DNA from: Topomyia yanbarensis
Taxonomy: Eukaryota; Arthropoda; Insecta; Diptera; Culicidae
Length of the DNA: 64,000 nucleotides
Direction of reading: 5' to 3'
Assembly: GCF_030247195.1 (NCBI RefSeq)
Contig: NC_080672.1
Span: forward strand, 1,984,001 to 2,048,000
A program made the translations under genes and the position numbers. This document shows, one piece after another, positions 10,801 to 20,624 of the stretch (its first letter is position 1; each line of letters begins with the position of its first letter). Under the pieces are notes generated by a model. That model saw nothing but the letters and a program-made list of their open reading frames with translations, was not told the origin of the DNA and did no database searches.

Positions 10801-11819
10801 TTTGATTCAACCAACATACACGGGTGATTTAGCAAATGAAAATTGTTGTTCATACAATTTTTCGTCATTTCCAAAAAAATCTGTGTTCTTTTAAAACCAA
10901 AAAAATATTTCATTGAATTCAATAAAAAAAAAATTGTTGTAAACAATATTTATTATTAGCCAGGAAACAAACATTTTTTTAGTTGATTTCAATACAGAAT
11001 ATTGTTGAAATTAAAAATTATTTCTATGCGTGTATGGAGGTGCATGGTGATTAGCGCCAAATAACAAGTGAATCAAATATAAACAAACACTTTATATAGA
11101 GATTGGAAGTAGTTTTATTAGTTATATTATTACATTGTTATTGATGTAGCTAATCAGTAAAATAAATTCATCAGAAAAATGGCATTATATTAATAAGAAA
11201 GATTCGATAACACTGTATGGATTTTTTTTTCTTAAATTCTTTAACTTTAGTTATTAAAAATGAATTCACCACCCCAAAATTAGCGTAACATGTGATTTTC
11301 AGCCAGATTAAGCAACAGTTTTGGTTTGGTGGTTGGTTTGGTTTGTTCGGGAACCCGCCACAGTGCGACCACATGAGATTTTTCAATACGAGGATTTTGC
11401 CAATTATTTTATGATTTTTTTAACTGTGTTAAATATGAGAAAGGCACAATTACAATAATGCTTGGGTGGTTTAAAACAGATTGTTCATAAAACGAAAAAC
11501 TGGTTTCCATAACACTGATATAAGAAACAATGGTTTTGACAAACAGTGCTTTATTATTGAAATATAACTTCGTACAGCTATTCTAACAAATATTTAGTTG
11601 GGACATAACGCTGCCAGTTGTATTATACAATTGAGTGCTACCGCCTGAATGTTAAAGCACGTTACAACTTAGTGGTATCAACGTATGATGGTCATCGCGT
11701 CGTTCTCACTTTGCCCGGAATGTGGGAAGGGTGCCGCACTATTTCAATAATTACGCGACCTGCAATCGATGGAATGCGTATAAATTGGCATCAGCATAAT
11801 TGCTTCTTCCCAAAGAATC
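10801..11819. other. Non-coding AT-rich spacer
   Basis: No gene recognised. At 11439-11460 a GAGAAAGGCACAATT motif resembles the end of the inverted repeat at 25160-25341, suggesting another fragment of that family. Confidence 0.45.
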
Positions 11820-11824
11820 AATGT
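11820..11824. other. Target-site duplication AATGT, left copy
   Basis: The five bases AATGT just before the 5' LTR recur just after the 3' LTR (17920-17924). A 5 bp duplication is usual for BEL/Pao integrases. Confidence 0.92.
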
Positions 11825-12124
11825 TGTTACGGCGGAAGTAAATCTAAGCGCCGTTCACGAAAATCAGCTTGACCTTCAGTCGTCCTAGCAAGCTTTATTT
11901 CGCTCGATTCGAGTAAACAACCATTGTATCTCAATTTGCATTGTTTTTTTTCTTCTACTTTGATTACCGCACTAAGCGGGTGCTATAAAGGGAGACTGTA
12001 GAAGGCAGTCAATTATCAGTTGAAATTATACGTTAGAACGGTAACCGTCGTGTGCATATTTATCCGAACGCGCTCCATCGATAATTGAAATTTTTCGGTC
12101 GTTTTTTCGTAGCTCGCAAATCCA
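11825..12124 (+). repeat. 5' LTR of BEL/Pao retrotransposon
   Basis: 300 bp, starting TGTTACGG and ending AAATCCA. Read base by base it appears identical to the 3' LTR. A TATAAAG box lies at 11984-11990, so transcription would start some 25-35 bases downstream. Confidence 0.96.
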
Positions 12125-12126
12125 TA

Positions 12127-12145
12127 TGGTCCTTCGAGCCGGATT
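12127..12145 (+). promoter_or_regulatory. Primer-binding site for tRNA-Tyr
   Basis: Two bases after the 5' LTR comes TGGTCCTTCGAGCCGGATT. It is complementary to the 3' end of insect tRNA-Tyr as I recall it (…AATCCGGCTCGAAGGA plus CCA). Minus-strand DNA synthesis would start here. Confidence 0.82.
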
Positions 12146-12268
12146 GCGAAGGATTTTGCAAAGACTCGCAGTTTCGGTAAATTGTTCGCTCGCTTCTCAG
12201 TTACGTACTTTCGTGATTCTGCCAACCGGTGGCACAGTGAGCAAAAGGTGATTGAAATTTTATCGACA

Positions 12269-15200
12269 ATGGAGAAACTAATTCGCGAACGAAAATCCCT
12301 TGAGCCGCGACTCAAGCGCGTACATGACACGGTGGTGAAAATCCAGCCAGAAGCGGCTGAGGAAATTGACGTGCAATCGGAACTCGATACGCTCAATGAC
12401 ATTTGGGCTGCGTATTGTTCAGTGCATAAAAGAATTCTAGATGCTTGTACGAATGATGAAACGTACGAAGAGGCCATTGAATGCCAGTGTAGATTCGAAG
12501 AAGCTTATGTCCGGTTAAAAAACCGACTGTTAAAATTGCTTAAAGTGATAAAATTGGCTGATAGTAATCGTGAGGAGCGGCCGCCGTCCCAGAATGACGT
12601 GATCACGCAACTTGCCCAGCAGCAAGCCGAGCTTCTAAATATGATGTCCACACGTATGGTTCTTGCTACCAGCAGCACAGCTGCATCACCAGAAGCTGCC
12701 ATCGCTCCCACTCCCTTGTCGGACCTGAAGCTGCCCCCGATGACCTTGCCTGTGTTCAGTGGTAACTATCTCGAGTGGCAGTCATTCATTGATCTTTTCA
12801 ACAGCATGGTTCATCAAAACCCATCGCTGAAAGATAGCCAGAAACTATACTTCCTGAAAACAAATCTTTCTGGTGAAGCTGCATCCCTAATTTCACACTT
12901 GAAAATCGAGGATGTAAATTACAGTCCCGCCTTACAAAAACTTAAATCGCGCTACGACAAGCCACTCGAGATCGCTCATAAGCATATTGAACGCTTTCTA
13001 AGCCAGCCAGCCCTGACATCATCGTCTGCTGATGGCTTACGTTCACTGCATGACATCTCAGACGAAGTCGTTAGAGCCCTCCAAGCCATGCAACGAGAGG
13101 ATCGGGACACATGGCTTTTATTTATCCTTATTGAGAAGTTGGATCGGGAAACCAAACAGCTATGGTACCAACGAGTTGCTGATATGCAAGAAGCGAACAT
13201 CACGCTGCAGTGTTTCCTCCACTTCATAGATTCTCGCAGTTTTGCATTACAATCGGCGCAGCCCCCCAAACATGGAGCCGTTGCTGCCCAAAAACCTCCT
13301 GTGAAACCATCGTATAGAGGGGCAACTGCATTCATCACCACAAATGCACCGCCAGTATGCAACGTTTGTGCAAAATCGCCACATCCACTTTATCAATGTG
13401 GCAAATTCATTCACATGAGCCCCGAGGAAAGGCTGTCAACAGTCAGCAGACAAAGGCTGTGCAAAAATTGCTTGAAGCAGCACCTTGGAGAAGTATGCAG
13501 ATCGGGAAATTGTAGAAAATGTGGCCTACTGCATCACACGCTTCTGCATGCCGCATTTGAGCCATCAGATCATCAACCAAGCCCGTTTACGTCGTATGCC
13601 GTACATGCCAACAATGGTCCGGCCGCCCAGTCGCTAATTTCGGCCCTTGATCCCACTGCTAATCTCGACGCGTCAAATGTTCTTCTCGCGACCGTAGCCA
13701 TTAATGTGTTGGACAAATATGGACGACCGCATGCATGTCGCGCAGTTCTGGATTCCGCATCTCAAGTAAGTTTCATCAGTAAGAGCTTCTGCGACGAACT
13801 TGGCCTGGATCTAATGGAAGCAGACATGGATCTGGAGGGAATTTCATCCATGCCTGCACATGCCGACAAATGTGCGCAAATCGTTATAGCATCTCGATGC
13901 ACGGATTATCGCACTGCTGTCCCGTGTATGGTGTTGGAAGAAATCGTTAAAACATTGCCAGCGAAACCAGCCGATATTGACCAATGGTCCATACCTGATT
14001 CAATTGAGTTAGCTGATCCACTTTTTAACCGCCCCGGTAAGATTAGTGTTTTGCTCGGTATAGAACTTTTCTTCCAGTTACTCGAGCCAGGAAAAATCAA
14101 TCTCAGCACGGATGATAGTCTACCTACATTACAAAACACCAAATTAGGGTGGGTGGTAGCCGGTCGCTATCGAAACAGCGCTCCGCTATCGAACTTGAAG
14201 GTGTCGACGTGCTTGTTGGCTTCCTCTGATGATGGTCTTTGCCAACAGCTGCGAAAATTTTGGGAAATAGAAGAGTATGCTGTACCTAAAATTCACATCA
14301 GTGAGGAGGAAAGGCGCTGCGAGGAGCATTTCTCAATGCATACGGTTAGGAATAACAGTGGAAAATTTACCGTTCGTTTGCCATTTTTGCACCCACCGAG
14401 TCAACTTGGCGATTCGAGACAGATGGCTGTTAGACGTCTGGAACACATGGAAAGGAAACTGCACCGGAATCCACTCCTCAAGCAAGAGTACCATGCATTC
14501 CTCCGCGAGTATCTCGAGCTTGGGCACATGACTATTTCGGAACATGCAAATCCCACAGAGGCCGTCTACTTACCCCACCACTGTGTGATAAAGGAAGCCA
14601 GCTCAACGACGAAATGCCGCGTTGTATTTGATGCTTCTGCGAAAACTACAAGCGGAAAATCTCTTAACGATATTCTCATGGCTGGTCCAGTCTTGCAAGA
14701 TTCGCTGGTGAACATTCTTCTACGCTTTCGAATTCCTACTATTGTGATTACCGGCGATATCAAGCAAATGTATCGAATGATTGAAGTGCACCAAGATGAT
14801 CGTGATTTCCAACGGATTTTGTGGCGATGGTCAAGCGACGAGCCGGTGAAGGAATATCGGCTAAATACTGTAACCTACGGAACTAAAAGTGCTTCCTATT
14901 TGGCCACAAAATGCGTGCAGCAGTTGTTGGAGTCCCACAGACTGATGTATACGGAGGCAGTGGAAAAGGCAGAACGGGGCACATATGTGGACGACATTTT
15001 AACAGGTGCTGATTCAGAGGAGGAAGCCATTCTACTTCGCCAGCAGCTCTCAACAATTTTAGCTTCTGGTGGTTTTCACCTCCGAAAGTGGGCGTCAAAT
15101 AGTGTAGAAGTCCTCAACGCGATCCCGGCTGCTGATCGGGAAATAAACACAACTATAGAACTGAACAACACCCGCACCATCAAGGCCCTCGGCATCTACT

Positions 15201-17215
15201 GGCAGCCGTGCAGCGACGAGTTCCTGTTCTCTAACATACCGAATCAGATCTTTCAGCCCACGAAGCGGACCATGCTTTCGCAAATCGCCAGTATCTTTGA
15301 CCCATTAGGGCTTCTGGCGCCAATAGTCATCAAAGCGAAAATGGTCATGCAACAGCTCTGGGAACTGAAGGTGGACTGGGACGAAGCTCCCCCCGGTGAG
15401 TTAGTTCAAGTTTGGTTGACATTCGTGCAAAGCCTTTCCGATCTTAATTCCTTACAGGTACCCCGACGAGTGATCGGCACGCAAGCCGCCTCTCGATTAT
15501 ATCTGCACGGCTTCAGTGATGCATCCGAGCGAGCCATGGGTGCGTGTGTCTACATTCGTGCGATAGACAACGACGGCAACACATCATCACATCTGCTGTG
15601 TGCGAAATCTAAATTGGCGCCCATTGGAAATGGACGAACAACACTACCTCGGTTGGAGCTGTGCGCCGCAGTGATCCTGTCCAGACTAATAGCGAATGTG
15701 AAGGAAGCCCTAACCATACCCTTTCATGAAATACGTGCGTACTCGGACTCAACGGTGGCGCTGGCGTGGATCGCGGGTGGTGCTTCAAGGTGGAAAACGT
15801 TCGTCGCAAATCGTGTGGCAGAAATAACTACGCATCTTCCTGCAGTAAACTGGAATCATATCGACACCCGTAGCAACCCCGCCGATCTGATCTCTCGGGG
15901 TACTCTACCAGAGCAAACCATCAACAGCGCTCTCTGGTGGCATGGCCCCTACTGGAATGCTTGTCCAAACATAGATAATTCCGCGCCCACGGTCGCTCTT
16001 GACGATAAGCAACAACGACAGGTAGAAAGGGAACAGCGTTCTGCAGCAGTGACGTATCTGGTGGTTTACGAAAACGACTTTCTCGACGGGATGCTGGCCA
16101 GATATTACCCTAAACTCCAACATCTTTTACGTATTACTGCCTGGATGATTCGCTTTCGACATCGCGAGTATCGAGCCGCCACGTTAACAGCATACGAAAT
16201 CGACAACGCTATGCAACTCTATGTGAAACACGTTCAGAGGTTGCAATTCGCGAAGGAAATCAATCAACTAGAGAAGCATCATGAGGTGCATCACACCAGT
16301 CCACTTCGACAGCTGAAACCGTTCCTGGATGAAGCACATCTCCTCAGGGTGGGCGGTAGGTTACAGCTGTCAGATCTCAGCTACGACACGAAGCATCCGA
16401 TCTTGCTGCCCCACCGCTCAATTCTCACTGCGCTCGTTCTCCACCACGAGCATAACCAGCTGTTTCATTGCGGCCCCCAATCGCTATTGGCAGCTGTACG
16501 AAAGCGTTTTTGGATTATTAGCGGTACCAGCGCCGCTCGCAAGACTTGCCGATCCTGCGTCGAGTGTGTACGAGCGAAGCCAGTACCAATTCATCAGCTG
16601 ATGGGCCAGCTACCAGCAGACCGCCTGAAGCCAGTTCCTCCTTTCTCCATCACCGGTGTGGATTACGCTGGGCCAATCAATGTTGTCAGTCGTCGAACGC
16701 GAGGTGCTGTAGCTACAAAGGGCTATATCGCACTATTCGTCTGCTTCTCAACTCGAGCGGTACATCTAGAAGCAGTTTCGGATCTCACTACGTCCGCATT
16801 CATTGCGGCGTTCACTCGCTTCAGCTGCCGATATGGACTGCCGAACAAGATGTACTCTGACAACGCCACTAATCTTCGGGGTGCAGCTAGAAAACTTCGT
16901 GAGTTATACCAGCAGATTAATTTAATCGAACATGAGAACCAAATAGCAGATTATTTTGCGGACGAAGGCATTGAGTGGTCATTTATTCCCGCTCGTTCTC
17001 CCCACCACGGTGGACTGTGGGAAGCAGGGGTGAAGGTGGCGAAGAGCTTGCTAAACAAGCTAGGAGGTGATTCTCGTTTCACGTTCGAAGAGTTAAGTAC
17101 GGTTCTCTCGCAAGTAGCAGCTTGTATGAACTCTCGTCCTATCACCCCATTGTCGAATGATCCCAACGAACCACAACCTCTCCGCCAGCGCACTTTCTCA
17201 TCGGTCGGACCTTGA
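12269..17215 (+). CDS. BEL/Pao gag-pol polyprotein, main frame
   Basis: A 1648-residue frame counted from the ATG at 12269 (the open frame begins earlier with a TTG at 12182). In order: gag domain with a DUF1759-type segment (LPVFSGNYLEWQSFIDLF); Cys/His knuckles (CNVCAKSPHPLYQC, CKNCLKQHLGEVC, CRKCGLLHH); aspartic protease with DSASQ; reverse transcriptase with YVDD (TYVDDILTG); Pao RNase H (HGFSDASERAMGACVY); integrase with an H-H-C-C finger and a D, D, E core (GVDYAGPI, SDNATN, HHGGLWEAG). The frame breaks at about 17165-17185, where a one-base-class shift moves the C-terminus into the next frame. Everything else is intact. No env gene follows. Confidence 0.95.
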   Translation: MEKLIRERKSLEPRLKRVHDTVVKIQPEAAEEIDVQSELDTLNDIWAAYCSVHKRILDACTNDETYEEAIECQCRFEEAYVRLKNRLLKLLKVIKLADSNREERPPSQNDVITQLAQQQAELLNMMSTRMVLATSSTAASPEAAIAPTPLSDLKLPPMTLPVFSGNYLEWQSFIDLFNSMVHQNPSLKDSQKLYFLKTNLSGEAASLISHLKIEDVNYSPALQKLKSRYDKPLEIAHKHIERFLSQPALTSSSADGLRSLHDISDEVVRALQAMQREDRDTWLLFILIEKLDRETKQLWYQRVADMQEANITLQCFLHFIDSRSFALQSAQPPKHGAVAAQKPPVKPSYRGATAFITTNAPPVCNVCAKSPHPLYQCGKFIHMSPEERLSTVSRQRLCKNCLKQHLGEVCRSGNCRKCGLLHHTLLHAAFEPSDHQPSPFTSYAVHANNGPAAQSLISALDPTANLDASNVLLATVAINVLDKYGRPHACRAVLDSASQVSFISKSFCDELGLDLMEADMDLEGISSMPAHADKCAQIVIASRCTDYRTAVPCMVLEEIVKTLPAKPADIDQWSIPDSIELADPLFNRPGKISVLLGIELFFQLLEPGKINLSTDDSLPTLQNTKLGWVVAGRYRNSAPLSNLKVSTCLLASSDDGLCQQLRKFWEIEEYAVPKIHISEEERRCEEHFSMHTVRNNSGKFTVRLPFLHPPSQLGDSRQMAVRRLEHMERKLHRNPLLKQEYHAFLREYLELGHMTISEHANPTEAVYLPHHCVIKEASSTTKCRVVFDASAKTTSGKSLNDILMAGPVLQDSLVNILLRFRIPTIVITGDIKQMYRMIEVHQDDRDFQRILWRWSSDEPVKEYRLNTVTYGTKSASYLATKCVQQLLESHRLMYTEAVEKAERGTYVDDILTGADSEEEAILLRQQLSTILASGGFHLRKWASNSVEVLNAIPAADREINTTIELNNTRTIKALGIYWQPCSDEFLFSNIPNQIFQPTKRTMLSQIASIFDPLGLLAPIVIKAKMVMQQLWELKVDWDEAPPGELVQVWLTFVQSLSDLNSLQVPRRVIGTQAASRLYLHGFSDASERAMGACVYIRAIDNDGNTSSHLLCAKSKLAPIGNGRTTLPRLELCAAVILSRLIANVKEALTIPFHEIRAYSDSTVALAWIAGGASRWKTFVANRVAEITTHLPAVNWNHIDTRSNPADLISRGTLPEQTINSALWWHGPYWNACPNIDNSAPTVALDDKQQRQVEREQRSAAVTYLVVYENDFLDGMLARYYPKLQHLLRITAWMIRFRHREYRAATLTAYEIDNAMQLYVKHVQRLQFAKEINQLEKHHEVHHTSPLRQLKPFLDEAHLLRVGGRLQLSDLSYDTKHPILLPHRSILTALVLHHEHNQLFHCGPQSLLAAVRKRFWIISGTSAARKTCRSCVECVRAKPVPIHQLMGQLPADRLKPVPPFSITGVDYAGPINVVSRRTRGAVATKGYIALFVCFSTRAVHLEAVSDLTTSAFIAAFTRFSCRYGLPNKMYSDNATNLRGAARKLRELYQQINLIEHENQIADYFADEGIEWSFIPARSPHHGGLWEAGVKVAKSLLNKLGGDSRFTFEELSTVLSQVAACMNSRPITPLSNDPNEPQPLRQRTFSSVGP

Positions 17216-17667
17216 ATGCTGTTCCAGAGATCAACCAGCTGGAGCGACAGATCGGATCTTTGAACAGGTGGCAATATGTACAACGAGTCACCCAGGAGTT
17301 CAGAGTTCGGTGGCAGAATGAGTACGTTCTATTGCTTCAACGTATGGTAAAATGGCAGCATACTACACCGAATGTTACTGTCGGTGAGTTTGTTCTGCTG
17401 ATTGTCGATAACGAAAAGGCTAAGCAATGGCCGATAGGTCGTGTCGTAGACACCTTTCCTGGCCCTGACGGACGCATTCGAGTAGTGGCCGTTAAAACTA
17501 CCAACGGTATTTCACGGCGTGATGTCAGGAGAATTCGGAGAATCCCATTAGAAGATGATGAGTACGTACCAGGACGGAACGGAGCAGAAATTCCTCGCAG
17601 TAATTTGGTGGGCGGTTTATGTTACGGCGGAAGTAAATCTAAGCGCCGTTCACGAAAATCAGCTTGA
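17186..17667 (+). pseudogene. BEL/Pao pol C-terminus in a shifted frame, ending in the 3' LTR
   Basis: The frame resumes the protein with PPAHFLIGRTLNAVPEINQL, then the conserved tail WPIGRVVDTFPGPDGRIRVV of the BEL integrase C-terminal domain (DUF5641-like). It is read from the main frame only after a frameshift. The last 16 residues (CYGGSKSKRRSRKSA region) and the TGA at 17665-17667 lie inside the 3' LTR, so coding sequence and LTR overlap by 48 bp. The highly basic tail could help contact nucleic acid. Confidence 0.85.
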
Positions 17668-17919
17668 CCTTCAGTCGTCCTAGCAAGCTTTATTTCGCTC
17701 GATTCGAGTAAACAACCATTGTATCTCAATTTGCATTGTTTTTTTTCTTCTACTTTGATTACCGCACTAAGCGGGTGCTATAAAGGGAGACTGTAGAAGG
17801 CAGTCAATTATCAGTTGAAATTATACGTTAGAACGGTAACCGTCGTGTGCATATTTATCCGAACGCGCTCCATCGATAATTGAAATTTTTCGGTCGTTTT
17901 TTCGTAGCTCGCAAATCCA
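17620..17919 (+). repeat. 3' LTR of BEL/Pao retrotransposon
   Basis: 300 bp with no visible difference from the 5' LTR. A weak G-rich tract (GGTGGGCGG, 17607-17615) just before it is the likely polypurine tract. Confidence 0.96.
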
Positions 17920-17924
17920 AATGT

Positions 17925-19535
17925 AATAACAAACATGACCTGAGAATTGTGCAATACTTCTGTTTGATCGCAGCGAAAATTGCAAGCTAATGCCCCAATT
18001 ATAGCACTAGCAAAGGTGGCAGACGTTGCTCTAACCAATGGTTTCTAATGAGTAGAGTGATAATAGAAACAGTGAAAAAATAAGCTTATCACCCTACCTG
18101 CATAAAAATATATGCTCTTAAAACTATATTCCTCATAACGAACCAACCTACTTTTTCAAAACATACGAAAAATCCCAAACATCGACTGCAAGGGAGCAGC
18201 GAAGGCACATCTTATTGAGAGGATGAGAGAATGGAGATAAGATCACACACCACGATGTAGCGTTGCTTGAAATGTTAGAACACATAGCCAATGCAACACG
18301 TTACTCATCGTCTTCTTAATACGATATACGTTTGTTGCTAGCCGGTCGTGTTGGCGACAATATATTCATGATGTTTGTCTTTGTTGTTTCAAGTAAGCAA
18401 CAAAGATATGTAGCAGAGAGATTTTGTCCTAACAAAAATGTGTTACGACAATATCTTTGTTATTCACTTTGTCTCGTTTTTGGACTCCCTGTCGACAAGC
18501 GACAGAGGGTAGACCTAACTATTGCTCGCCATCAAAACAGCAAATTTATACAAGAAGCGGAAAGCAGTGCGCCCAGAATATTCAACAGAAATAATATTCG
18601 ATAATTTATTGATTTTTTATATCTACTTTGAATTGCATATTGATTTGTTGCATCTTTGAGATGTATATGCCTTTTAAAAGGCGATTGATCCTTTACACTA
18701 ACAATAACTCCGTTTAAAACCATACACACTGAATGCGGTCAGACCATATCTGATCTTCTTTTGGATCAAAGATAATCCGCTAACGATTTCAAAAGAACTG
18801 ATTCAGAAATATTCAACCGTTACAGATATCTCTCCCGTTCGTCCAGATAGGTTCAGAATTGTCATATTCTATGTAAAGCAAGCAAATGGTGTTGCTGGCG
18901 ACAAGCCGTTTATTAATAACTATTACGTCTACATTCCCGCACACAAAATTGAGTGCGACTGTGTAGTCACTGATTCGTGTTTTTCATGCGTGGATCTACT
19001 AAAGCGCGGGGTTTAATTGTTCATGGCCCACAGATAATAAAAGGAATCGTCTGTCTGTTTGATTGTTCGTGCAAATGTGCCATTGTAGCAGTAAGGCTCG
19101 GAGTGATAATTGCAAAAAGAATCATGAGGATGATTCTTGCATTGGGAGTGCTGAAAAAAGTGCTTATTGTGGGAAGAGTCTACATAACCTGTTACAACGC
19201 CCCGCTACACTTTTGCAGAAATACTAAAAAAGAGCTTTGTAACTCATCATCACAAATCGTTGTGCTTCTGGGTCAGGAAGAGATTGATTTTTAAGAACCT
19301 CATATGGGGATATCTTTTACTGCCCCTAAAAACTATAAGCAGATGAGATTCCTTGTAAAATCTTCAGTTTTTCTCTTGAGAGTCTGCCAAATATTCTAGC
19401 TCGAGGAAGCTCTGATAGCTTCTGGTTTTAGAAGTTTGAGATCAGTCAAAGAGTTTCCAGCAGCTCCAGAAACACCAACAAATCTCATATGACATTTTAA
19501 CCAGAGGGTCAATTTTGTGTAGGACTGGTTGGACC
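17925..19535. other. Non-coding spacer
   Basis: A 105-codon open frame at 18977-19294 (+) has no recognisable family features; I do not call it a gene. No tRNA or terminal repeat seen. Confidence 0.4.
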
Positions 19536-19542
19536 TAGGTTA

Positions 19543-19680
19543 GGCACTTTGTGATATTGCGGAACTCCTTCCAGCATCAAGGAGACTTAAATTCTCACGG
19601 TACGATATGGGGTTGTCTTCTTGATGATAATTGATCCAGTTTACTCCATACTTTGCTACAGTGTTAAGGAGTTGGCCTAC
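19543..19680 (+). pseudogene. Fragment of an I-like endonuclease
   Basis: The translation contains DIAELLPAS, then after a small deletion GDLNSHGTIWGCLLDDN, a stop, and SSLLH. This matches the endonuclease of the I-like ORF2 in this window (IIESLPAP, GDFNSHGTEWGCLYDDN, RSSLIH), on the opposite strand. It is an old fragment of about 140 bp. Confidence 0.75.
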
Positions 19681-20341
19681 TTTACTGCTCATAACCACAT
19701 ATCTATCCCACTAGTGTTTCTATGAAACTTTTAAAAAGAGCATAAAAATGTAATATTTTTCGATATTTATTTAAATTTGAAGTTTTTGCAGCTGACTTTT
19801 TCGTGTCGTGCAACTCAACCAAATTCGTTGTTTATTCTTTAATTCACTTTATATTTGAGATCAATAGCAACAACAAAATACCATTAAACTGCATTTCTAT
19901 CCTGACTTAATTCATTTTTTATTTATTTTATTTTATTTTTATTTTTGAAGTAGGGTAAAGGACCTAATTCATTAAACAGATCAAAGTTGGCGGGGCCAAC
20001 TCGGCCAACCGCACGCTACAGGCCTGCCCATGCATTACTAGATGAATTGAATAATCCCGGGCATACAGAATAAATATGAGGCACACAATTCAACCACATA
20101 TTTGTTGATATCTTCCTTCGGATTCATTTGTCTTCTGTTCTCTTTAAACAAAGGTGCCAAGGAAATTCTGTGTTCTCATTCAACATTATTATTGAGAAAA
20201 ATCCATAAAAAACGAAGGGGACTCGATGTGTAATAGGTATTGCAACTCTACTGCATCGTTGTATATCGATCATAATATGGATGTCAGAATTTCAATTTGG
20301 TCGTACGCACACAAATATCGAGTGATCCAATAGTGGAATTC

Positions 20342-20620
20342 CGTGATATAGCTGATATCGCAAATATCTCATTCCACATTCACCATTTAAACATGCGAAA
20401 ACTGTGCGCGTATTGGATGTTGCGTGTGTTAACTGGTGCTCAAAAACAAGCGTTATGCTCCGACTGAATTAGATTACACTGTTTTTTTTTCGGATATGGC
20501 TCCGTGTGACTGTTATTTGTCTCCAAATCTCTTACTGAAATGTTGTAGTTATTGTCAGAAAAGACTCGCAGAAAGCCATAAGCTCGGTATCGCGCTAAAA
20601 TGTGGACTCTGCAGATACTA
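20342..20620 (+). pseudogene. Mariner-type transposase remnant
   Basis: The first part reads RDIADIANISFHIHHLNMRK then LCAYWMLRVLTGAQKQ, resembling the second helix-turn-helix and the 'ARWVPRLLT' region of mariner transposases. A stop follows at 20464-20466, then SDMAPCDCYLSPN, resembling the PDLAPCDFxLFP motif that carries the last catalytic Asp. Most of the catalytic domain between the two motifs is missing, so the copy is dead. Confidence 0.6.
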
Positions 20621-20624
20621 ATAT

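Larger units (their letters stand above)
11825..17919 (+). mobile_element. Complete BEL/Pao LTR retrotransposon
   Basis: 6095 bp with identical LTRs, a primer site, gag-pol, a 3' LTR and matching AATGT duplications at 11820-11824 and 17920-17924. LTR identity implies very recent insertion; the single frame disruption near 17175 is the only defect I see and could be a sequencing error. Confidence 0.95.

Noticed and set aside
18977..19294. 105-codon open frame on the plus strand
   Set aside because: Its hydrophobic stretches are compatible with chance; no start context, family motif or neighbour supports it.
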